Of a stretch of 64,000 bases of DNA, positions 18,671 through 25,485 are shown piece by piece. Each line of letters starts with the position of its first letter. Within the stretch, counting starts at the first letter, position 1. The DNA is from Saprospiraceae bacterium (GTDB lineage: Bacteria; Bacteroidota; Bacteroidia; Chitinophagales; Saprospiraceae), in NCBI GenBank assembly GCA_019638385.1, contig JAHBTW010000015.1, forward strand, positions 1 through 64,000. The letters run 5' to 3'. Position numbers and translations under genes: made by a program. The notes below the pieces were generated by a model. That model saw only the letters and a list, made by a program, of their open reading frames with translations. It had not been told where the DNA came from and ran no database searches.

Positions 18671-19909
18671 TTAAAAATATGTCAAACCCGACATTTTCCA
18701 ACCCCGCTGCCGGGCCTGCAAAGAGCTGTCGGCCAGCAGATCGTTCAATCCGTGCTGGTAGTGCAGGCGCAGCGCCGTATTGGGGGTAATTCGGTATTGT
18801 ATCCCTGCTGATGCAACCCATTCCCATTGCGCGGTGGAGGCGCCTACTGCTCTTTCCAATTGAAGTTGGTCGTACTGATTAGAGGCAGTGCCACTGGTAA
18901 AGTTTTCCACATCTGCATTGACGCCAGGGTCTCCCGATACCCACACACGGGCGCTTGTCAGGCCCGATTCGAGCCGGATGCGCGGCGTAATTTGGTAGGA
19001 GGCAATCACGGGGAGTTGGAGAGAGCGCAATTGAAGATTCCAATTGGAGCCGTTATATACAGAAACTGCCACGACCTGAATGGCTGTAAAGGGATTGTTA
19101 GGTGCTTGGGTATCCAGATTTCTGGGAGAGTGTCTGCCGGTTTCTAGTTTATGGCTCGTGCCACCATAGAGCAGCCCACTTTGAACGGCAATACGCCGAC
19201 CGGGTTTCCATTCCACCACAGGCCCTGCGGCAAAACTGTTGATGGCTTGCGATACATCTCCACCGGCGACCAGTTCTGCGCCGAAACGCAGCTTTTTGGA
19301 AAGGCGGCGAACCGGCTGAACGGCCCATTGAGGGGTGGTTTTGGGAAGTTCCAATTCGGCAAAGGGGGCCCCGGGTATGGTTGGAGATGCTGCCATGGTG
19401 TGGGCAACGGCCATAGCTTCCACGTTATTTACATCTGAAAACAACTGGTAGTCATTTGTTCTCACGGTCGGAATAGCGTCCACCGATGCTTCCGTTTGCA
19501 GACGAAGAGCGGCTAAACGCGGTTGGGGCAATCTTGGGCTGAGGTCCAAAGTCGGCATACCGGCCGATGTATTTGGCATCTTTTCCGCAGCAGCGGCAAC
19601 AGCTTCGCTATCGGCAGCAGCTTCGAGACCGGTTGCCGAAGGGATTGTCTCTGTTTGTGCCATAGCCGGCGCGGGTTGCACGACAGGAGGTTGCGCCGGC
19701 GTGACAGATTTGCTGTGTGTAAAATAAATGGATGCGCCGACGGCGAGTAATCCGGCAAGCGCCAACCACCAAAACCACAGCAGACCGCGTCGTTTATCGC
19801 TTTGGGCGGCGGCAGCTACGGGCATTTCAGTTGCCAACAGAGCGGCCATTCGTTGCCATCCGAGGTCAACCAAACCTTCTTCTCGTTCGTGTACTTTTTT
19901 ATCCTGCAT
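18671..19909 (-). CDS. One-TM protein with C-terminal beta-barrel, candidate anti-sigma partner
   Basis: The 412-residue protein has a 40-residue charged cytoplasmic head (with a VDLGWQRMAALLATEMP helix), one membrane span (about 42-63), a long Pro/Ala/Thr/Glu-rich periplasmic stretch (about 65-190) and a C-terminal outer-membrane beta-barrel-like domain (about 200-412, PorT-like strands such as KKLRFGAELVAGGDV and MLRLHYQHG-type endings). Its ATG overlaps the ECF sigma gene by 11 bases, the usual position of an anti-sigma factor. Inference: the head holds the sigma factor and the barrel senses the outer membrane. No known anti-sigma domain is recognisable, so the function is unproven. Confidence 0.65.
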   Translation of the reverse strand: MQDKKVHEREEGLVDLGWQRMAALLATEMPVAAAAQSDKRRGLLWFWWLALAGLLAVGASIYFTHSKSVTPAQPPVVQPAPAMAQTETIPSATGLEAAADSEAVAAAAEKMPNTSAGMPTLDLSPRLPQPRLAALRLQTEASVDAIPTVRTNDYQLFSDVNNVEAMAVAHTMAASPTIPGAPFAELELPKTTPQWAVQPVRRLSKKLRFGAELVAGGDVSQAINSFAAGPVVEWKPGRRIAVQSGLLYGGTSHKLETGRHSPRNLDTQAPNNPFTAIQVVAVSVYNGSNWNLQLRSLQLPVIASYQITPRIRLESGLTSARVWVSGDPGVNADVENFTSGTASNQYDQLQLERAVGASTAQWEWVASAGIQYRITPNTALRLHYQHGLNDLLADSSLQARQRGWKMSGLTYF

Positions 19910-20459
19910 GGTAGTTCAGGTTGTAATGGGTGTGCAGCAATTCTTTCAGCTTTTGCCGGGCCATGGAGAGATGCCATTTCGAGGTGCCTTCGCTGATGTG
20001 CAGGCGTTTGCCGATTTCAGCGTGCGGATACCCCTCAATGGCATAGAGCCAAAAAACCTCCCGGGAAGCGTTGGGCAGCATGTCCACCAATTTGATGATG
20101 TCTTCAAAATAAAGCGAATTCAATACGTTGCCGCTTACCGGCGCGTCGCGTTCTTCCAGATCAATAAAATGTACGTTTTTGGGCTGTCGCCGAAAATGAT
20201 CAGACAGCGCATGAAATACTAAGCGCCGAACCCAGCCCTCCAAAGAACCGCTAAAGGTAAAGGTGTCCAATTTTTGAAATACCCTCAAAAAGCCGTTGTT
20301 TACAATTTCCATCGCCAAATCTCTATCATCGGTATAGCGGCTGACCATTCGGAACATGGTATCGAAAAACTTCCGATAAAAAGCCTCCTGACAACGGCGA
20401 TCGTTGCGAATGCAGCCTTCTACCAGCGCTTTTTCGGTGTATGGTCCTTTTTCGGTCAT
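19899..20459 (-). CDS. ECF-type RNA polymerase sigma-70 factor
   Basis: The 186-residue protein has sigma region 2 (about 10-85; YRKFFDTMFRMVSRYTDD...AMEIVNNGFLRVF, then LEGWVRRLVFHALSDHFRR) and region 4 (about 125-180; LPNASREVFWLYAIEGYPHAEIGKRLHISEGTSKWHLSMAR), with no region 1 or 3. This is the extracytoplasmic-function layout. The ATG at 20459 is preferred to an in-frame TTG at 20477. It lies 14 bases after the stop of the SH3-like barrel gene and overlaps the downstream candidate anti-sigma gene, so all three should be cotranscribed. Confidence 0.92.
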   Translation of the reverse strand: MTEKGPYTEKALVEGCIRNDRRCQEAFYRKFFDTMFRMVSRYTDDRDLAMEIVNNGFLRVFQKLDTFTFSGSLEGWVRRLVFHALSDHFRRQPKNVHFIDLEERDAPVSGNVLNSLYFEDIIKLVDMLPNASREVFWLYAIEGYPHAEIGKRLHISEGTSKWHLSMARQKLKELLHTHYNLNYHAG

Positions 20460-20473
20460 AATGGGCAATACGG

Positions 20474-21451
20474 TCAAAACATGACTCCCAAACGGAATGT
20501 GAAACGGCGAAAATCCAGCTCTCTTATCTCGACGCGATCTATAAAGTCGAACGTACGGGTGTAGGTGGCGTTTTGAAAGGTGTAGCCGATGTCAAACATC
20601 AGGTTCATATCTTTATCGGCGCCGAGCCGCAATCCGATGGCCGGGTGAAATCTCAGTCCTCCTTTAGCCTCGGTTATGAAGTTGTTGGAATTGCGAAAAG
20701 CGAAGCCGTACCCTGCGCCGAATGATACAAACGGCGCGGTGCGGGCTTTGGTCAAAAAGCTGCGTGCCTCCGCATATACCGATGCAATGTTCTCGCCTTC
20801 ATCGGGGTTGTAGGCGTCAAAACCGACGCCAAGCCCGACACCCAACAGGCGGCTGAACTGATACCCGGTGAGGTTGTGTATGCCTACGCCTATTTGCGGA
20901 CTGCCCCGGTAAATGCCGTTCGGCATCGTGAAAGACATAGCGTTGAACCATCCCTTTTCGCGAAAAGCGTACTCGCGCACCTTGCGGCGTTTTTCCACCG
21001 TCATCGGTATATAGGAATAGTCGCGCGTGGATTTTACGGCTGCTGCCGCAATCGGTTGATCGCGTTGCACTTCCTTGATTTCTTTGGCCGTAAAGGTCAG
21101 CAGTTCGCCGTTTGACAATTCCAACACCAATTCGCTCTGCGTTTCTGAACGGATTTTTCCTTTAAAAACGCTGCCGTTGTGCAACGTTACCAAATCTGTC
21201 ACGGCACGATCATCCGGCTGACCCGTTCTCTGCGGTACCTGTTGCTCAATGCGCAGGATTTCCGCATCCTGAAAGCTCACGATGCGCCCCTCTCCGATGT
21301 CTATCGTCAGCTTATCGCCGGGTTGGTACGCCTTAATGAGCCCCTTGATGATGGCGCCGTTTTTGAGGTACACCACATCCTGCATGGCGGGTTGCGCCGC
21401 CAGAGCAAAGGGAAGACAGATTAGAAACAGGATCAGCCGGAATGATTGCAT
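20474..21451 (-). CDS. Exported protein with two SH3-like repeats and a beta-barrel
   Basis: The 325-residue protein starts with a signal peptide (MQSFRLILFLICLPFALAAQ). It contains two similar beta-rich units, DVVYLKNGAIIKGLI..ISFQDAEILRI-like and DLVTLHNGSVFKGKI...LTFTAKEIKEV, resembling small SH3/LSm-like barrels. A membrane-type C-terminal region (about 170-325) with alternating strands and terminal FTFRLGVMF indicates an outer-membrane barrel. No enzyme function is recognisable. It sits 18 bases after the LVIVD gene and just ahead of the sigma factor, so it may be a regulon member or part of the sensing apparatus. Confidence 0.7.
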   Translation of the reverse strand: MQSFRLILFLICLPFALAAQPAMQDVVYLKNGAIIKGLIKAYQPGDKLTIDIGEGRIVSFQDAEILRIEQQVPQRTGQPDDRAVTDLVTLHNGSVFKGKIRSETQSELVLELSNGELLTFTAKEIKEVQRDQPIAAAAVKSTRDYSYIPMTVEKRRKVREYAFREKGWFNAMSFTMPNGIYRGSPQIGVGIHNLTGYQFSRLLGVGLGVGFDAYNPDEGENIASVYAEARSFLTKARTAPFVSFGAGYGFAFRNSNNFITEAKGGLRFHPAIGLRLGADKDMNLMFDIGYTFQNATYTRTFDFIDRVEIRELDFRRFTFRLGVMF

Positions 21452-21469
21452 GTCCGTAAGTATTTGGTT

Positions 21470-22771
21470 TTAGCGGTTGATGTTCAAGGTGCTGAGCAGG
21501 CGCAGATTAGCCGGATCGGTGGTGTCAAACTGACGCAGCCCGTTTTCGCCGATGACCAAAGCGATGTTTTTATTCGGTATAGCGATCACGTCGAATGCAT
21601 TGAAGCCCGTTTCGTGGTCGAGCAGGCGCTCGTTGATCTTATTCACATCCGACACATCAAATATCTTCAGCCCTTGCGTGCCTTCGCAGAGGTACATGAT
21701 GTCGCTGCTCACCGACAAGCCGTGCGGGTTGTGCATGGGGTAGGTTCTGAGCAGGCGCGGGTTACTGAGATTGGAAATGTCTATCACATCCAATTGATTG
21801 ATGAAGTTCTGGCATTGCGTGCCGTCGCGGAGGGTTACAAAAGCGATGTTGCCGCTCACATACACGGGGTCGCAGGCTTGCGCGTGTTGGAACACAGCGA
21901 GTTGCACCGGCTGAAGCGGGTTGCTGTTGTCGTAAATAAACATGCCGTTGTTGGCGCCGATGAAGAGGTTTTGCCCGTAAGGGAAAATGGTTTCGATACC
22001 AAAACCGATTTGCACCACCGAAGCCATTGTGGGCGCTGTGGGCTGAGCGAGGTCAAACACCCGCAGGTTGAACTGATCCACAGTATAAAGATATTGGCCG
22101 GCGGCAATGGTAAAGCGGGCCATGGAGCCGCCTATGCCCGAAGCGGCCGGGTTCACACTTTGGCTGGGAGCAGCACTGTTGTTGTCGAATGAAAACTGCG
22201 CTGCGTTGATAAAAACGCCGCCCCGTTCAAAAAACCAGATTCCGACATTGTCCTGATCGCAAGGTACCACTCGTGTAGTCGGTGTCTCTCGGTACTCCAC
22301 AAGATAGCCCTGGCCGGGTACCAAATGATAGGCATTGGGGAACACGCTCTCCGTGCGGCTGAGGAAAGTAGGGTTGGCCGGCGTGCTGATGTCTATGGCC
22401 ACGAGGTCAATATAGTTGTCGGCATAGAGTATGTTGTTGCGCACAGCCATGTCGGAGTTGCCGGGAATGTTGATGAAAGCAATCGGCACAGGGTTGGCCG
22501 GGTTGCGGTTATCAATGACGTGGATGCCTTTGAGGCGTTCGTTGATGAACAGGAAATCCTGATAGTAGTAAATCTTACCCGGGTTGGAAAGGCTCTGCGG
22601 GCCGTCGGTTTGTATCGGTTGGCGCAGTTCCTCCGGCAGTTTAAATACCGGTTCGTAAAACGTGTAAGTGGTACTGGACACGCACTTGTCCTGCAGGCAG
22701 CCGCCGAGCAATATCATGGCCGACAAAGAAAGCCCAATGGACAATACGCTGAAAATGGCACTTTTTTTCAT
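21470..22771 (-). CDS. LVIVD repeat-containing lipoprotein
   Basis: The 433-residue product has a lipoprotein signal peptide ending in LLGGC (Cys25) and many LVIVD-type beta-propeller repeats, each of the form GIHVIDNRNPANPVPI, LVAIDISTPANPTFL, FIYDNSNPLQPVQL, LDVIDISNLSNPRLL and LKIFDVSDVNKINE. Such repeats form propellers on the cell surface, often for binding. It is the first gene of the leftward run into the sigma-factor cluster. The ATG at 22771 was chosen for the signal peptide; an upstream ATG (22804) adds only 11 residues. A variant -7 box, TACATTCG, lies just upstream. Confidence 0.85.
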   Translation of the reverse strand: MKKSAIFSVLSIGLSLSAMILLGGCLQDKCVSSTTYTFYEPVFKLPEELRQPIQTDGPQSLSNPGKIYYYQDFLFINERLKGIHVIDNRNPANPVPIAFINIPGNSDMAVRNNILYADNYIDLVAIDISTPANPTFLSRTESVFPNAYHLVPGQGYLVEYRETPTTRVVPCDQDNVGIWFFERGGVFINAAQFSFDNNSAAPSQSVNPAASGIGGSMARFTIAAGQYLYTVDQFNLRVFDLAQPTAPTMASVVQIGFGIETIFPYGQNLFIGANNGMFIYDNSNPLQPVQLAVFQHAQACDPVYVSGNIAFVTLRDGTQCQNFINQLDVIDISNLSNPRLLRTYPMHNPHGLSVSSDIMYLCEGTQGLKIFDVSDVNKINERLLDHETGFNAFDVIAIPNKNIALVIGENGLRQFDTTDPANLRLLSTLNINR

Positions 22772-22890
22772 GTCTCGTTTAATTTTAGTTGCGAATGTAA
22801 GCATTTTTAATCAACACTCGCAAAGACAGCAGGGCAGGGTAGGGAGGTTGGGACGCACCGTAGTTTTTTCTGTTAAACTTCAGGGAAGAT

Positions 22891-22925
22891 GGCAAGGGGC
22901 AAATTGGCAAAAGGCAAATGGGCAA
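22891..22925 (+). repeat. GGCAA repeats at 7-8 base spacing
   Basis: Five GGCAA cores occur at offsets of 7, 8, 7 and 8 bases, directly before the GTTGCG tract. Together with the next entry they fill the 460-base gene-free interval 22772-23231, in which no credible coding region or RNA was found. Confidence 0.5.
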
Positions 22926-22930
22926 TCCCA

Positions 22931-23218
22931 CGTTGCGCCGTTGCGTCGTTGCGAGATCAAAAAAAACTGCGACGTCACTATCCCCAAAAACGTTGCACCG
23001 TCACTATCCCCAAAAACGTTGCGCCGTTGCGCCGTTGCGTCGTTGCGAGATCAAAAAAAACTGCGACGTCACTATCCCCAAAAACGTTGCACCGTCACTA
23101 TCCCCAAAAACGTTGCGCCGTTGCGCCGTTGCGAGACCCCTAAAACACGTTGCGCCGTTGCGAGACCAGAAAAACCTGCACCGTCACTATCTCCAAAAAC
23201 GTTGCGCCGTTGCGCGCT
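22931..23218 (+). repeat. 94-bp-period tandem repeat built from GTTGCGnn octamers
   Basis: Two identical 94-bp units (22931-23024 and 23025-23118) are followed by decayed partial copies to about 23218. Each unit contains three octamers GTTGCGCC/GTTGCGTC/GTTGCGAG, an A-tract, and two copies of a segment ending CACTATCCCCAAAAACGTTGC. The tract lies between the starts/ends of two leftward genes, 13 bases before the stop codon of the acyltransferase gene. The ORFs that span it are artefacts of the repeats. Function unknown; perfect identity of the two main units implies recent duplication. Confidence 0.9.
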
Positions 23219-23231
23219 CCCCAAAAAAACA

Positions 23232-24350
23232 TCACAACCGTACAAAAATCTTCCGGCTATACAGTATCCAGGTGATGCCCAGAATGACCAGCACATTGGC
23301 AATGGCAAAAGCCAGTGAAGCATTATAAGGCGACAACCAGGTTTCAAAACCGTTTTGATACACCCAGCCTTTCAACGTTTGGGTTTGACCGTCGCCGATG
23401 CTCCATTTTACAGAAAACATCAGTTTGGCCAGCAGGCTCGACAATACAAAGGCAAACAGCGCATTGGTGCCGTACACCACAAACGGTTTTATCCAGCGGC
23501 GGTACCCCAGCACGTCCACGATCCAATACACCACGCCGAGAAACAGCAATGCCACACCGGTAGTGTAGAGCACATAAGAACTGGTCCAGAGTTGTTTATT
23601 GATTGGAAATACCAAATCCCATGACAAACCCAGCGCCAGCGCCAGTGTGCCCATGCCGAAAATGCCGGTGAGTTTTTCGTAATGATTGCGTTGGGTTTTG
23701 AGCCATTCGCCGGTGAGCATCCCGCTGATACCGGTCACGACGGCGGGCAAAGTGCTGAGCAGCCCTTCCGGATCCCAGGTTTTGGCCTGACTCCATAAAT
23801 GGTTGGTGGTGAAGATACTGCGATCTAACCACGCACCGAGATTGGTATCTTTTTCCAAATTAGGCGGGTAGCCGTCCGGCACAGACACCAGCGTCATCAG
23901 CGCCCAGTACAAAAGCAGCAGCCCCGCGCCGATCCAGGCTTGTCGTTTCCAGTTGTTGAACATAAATATAGCAGCGCAGGCGCCGTACACCAACGCGATG
24001 CGCTGCAACACGCCGGGAATGCGCAGATGCGCAAAATCGAACCTCGGAATGAGGTGCAGCAGGAGGCCGATGGCAAAAATGGCCAGGGTTCGGAACAGGA
24101 TTTTACGAAAAATGGCCGGGCGGTCCTGCCCCTCCTCTTTGCGCCGCCCCAGCGCCAGCGGAATGGCCACCCCCACAATGAACAGAAAAAAAGGAAACAC
24201 CCAGTCGGTGGGCGTGCAGCCGTGCCAGTCGGCGTGCCGCAGCGGCGCATAAGTGGCGCCCCAGTTGCCCGGATTATTCACTAATATCATTCCGGCAATG
24301 GTCATGCCGCGAAACACGTCAAGAGCCAATAGGCGTTTGGAGGTATCCAT
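23232..24350 (-). CDS. HGSNAT/NagX-like membrane acyltransferase (DUF5009-type)
   Basis: The 372-residue polytopic membrane protein has about nine or ten hydrophobic spans. Its N-terminal block LDVFRGMTIAGMILVNNPG and the HADWHGCTPTDWVFPFFLFIVG segment are diagnostic of the family related to heparan-alpha-glucosaminide N-acetyltransferase and bacterial NagX. The family moves acetyl groups across the membrane onto amino sugars; the substrate here is unknown. It is monocistronic, with repeats behind it and the divergent exported-protein gene ahead. The 140-base gap upstream shows no clear promoter box. Confidence 0.85.
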   Translation of the reverse strand: MDTSKRLLALDVFRGMTIAGMILVNNPGNWGATYAPLRHADWHGCTPTDWVFPFFLFIVGVAIPLALGRRKEEGQDRPAIFRKILFRTLAIFAIGLLLHLIPRFDFAHLRIPGVLQRIALVYGACAAIFMFNNWKRQAWIGAGLLLLYWALMTLVSVPDGYPPNLEKDTNLGAWLDRSIFTTNHLWSQAKTWDPEGLLSTLPAVVTGISGMLTGEWLKTQRNHYEKLTGIFGMGTLALALGLSWDLVFPINKQLWTSSYVLYTTGVALLFLGVVYWIVDVLGYRRWIKPFVVYGTNALFAFVLSSLLAKLMFSVKWSIGDGQTQTLKGWVYQNGFETWLSPYNASLAFAIANVLVILGITWILYSRKIFVRL

Positions 24351-24490
24351 ACAATTAAGTGTTTTATTGCGGGCTTAAATGTATGGAGTTTTTGAACAGG
24401 AGGTCTCTTCTTTATATTGTTAATTCCGGCAGTTCTCCCAACGGGCAAAGGGATAGATGCGTCTAAGGCTATGTACCAAATCTACCTGTC

Positions 24491-25465
24491 ATGAAAAAAA
24501 TAGCCTTGTTCTCATTTTTAGCCATTGCTTCGCTTTTCTTTTGGAAAGATTTCCGTAGCACACCCGCTTTTTGCACCGAGGTAGTAAACCCCATAGTAGG
24601 CGATGCCGGCTATCTGGCCCGATTCGGCGTACTGCCTGACCCTGACACCGATGAAGACCTGCGTATCCGGACTCATCTGGAATATGTCGAAAACCTGTTG
24701 CGCAGCAAGGATGCTGCTCATCTGAATCCAATCATGCAGCAAAAAAGAGCACTCATGCTTGACTTGCTCCGGGAATACCACACTGCGGGAATTTTTCCTC
24801 GCAATTATGATCATCCCGACAGGCGTCGTCCCTGCTTTATTGACAAAAATGGCCGGATCTGTGCTGTGGGGTATTTAGTGGAAAAAACTGCCGGCCGGTC
24901 GGCTGCCTCAGCCATCAACGATCAATATCAGTATGATGACATTCTGGCTATGGACAGCAAGATGGTGACCGATTGGGTCGCTTCCAGCGGACTGACCCTG
25001 GAGGAATGCGCCATGATTCAACCCAATTATTCATTTCCTGTTGCTTCACCCTCCGATTTCAATTACATTTCCACCGCTTACGGTCTTTCTTCTGCTGTAT
25101 TGGGCGGGTTCAATTTGTCACTCAATACCATTAACGCCATTCAGATTGCCACCGGGACGGGCAGCAAAACCGCTTCCATTATGGGAATGGCTTCCGGCGC
25201 CGGTCAGGTCATATTAGGTGCTGTGTCGTGGCCCAAAGAGCAAACAAAGCAGATCGGATTCAATGAATATACATTCACCAACGAAAGCCAAAAAACACTC
25301 TCCATCGTCAACATTGGATTGGGTACGGCGACAATGGCATTGAGTGCCTGGAATATGAGAACCCCCAAAAATAAGACATCGAAGTCGTCCTCCTGGGGCC
25401 TATATCATCACCCTTTGCCAGATAACCAAGTAGCTGTAGGAGTAAGCTGGTCGAAAACCTTGTAA
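24491..25465 (+). CDS. Exported protein of unknown function with CFIDKNGRICAVGYL motif
   Basis: The 324-residue protein begins with a hydrophobic signal-like segment (about 1-18). Its central region carries a distinctive block: RRPCFIDKNGRICAVGYLVE, then TAGR, a Y.YDDI helix, DWVASSGLTLEECAMIQPNY. Two cysteines in the first block and one in the second could form disulfides or a metal site. The C-terminal half is Gly/Ala/Ser/Thr-rich with two weakly hydrophobic stretches (about 190-225 and 265-290). I recall similar blocks in hypothetical proteins of other Bacteroidota but know no assigned function. It is monocistronic. Confidence 0.7.
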   Translation: MKKIALFSFLAIASLFFWKDFRSTPAFCTEVVNPIVGDAGYLARFGVLPDPDTDEDLRIRTHLEYVENLLRSKDAAHLNPIMQQKRALMLDLLREYHTAGIFPRNYDHPDRRRPCFIDKNGRICAVGYLVEKTAGRSAASAINDQYQYDDILAMDSKMVTDWVASSGLTLEECAMIQPNYSFPVASPSDFNYISTAYGLSSAVLGGFNLSLNTINAIQIATGTGSKTASIMGMASGAGQVILGAVSWPKEQTKQIGFNEYTFTNESQKTLSIVNIGLGTATMALSAWNMRTPKNKTSKSSSWGLYHHPLPDNQVAVGVSWSKTL

Positions 25466-25485
25466 ATGAAGCGCTGGAAGGGGTG

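Noticed and set aside
22931..23218. CRISPR-like array
   Set aside because: Units are contiguous 94-bp tandem copies built from octamers, with no unique spacers of constant length, and no cas genes are in the window.
22668..23347. Overlapping reading frames through the repeat tract
   Set aside because: They are open only because the repeat unit lacks stops; the translations are repeats of the same low-complexity peptide in several frames, with no start context or family.
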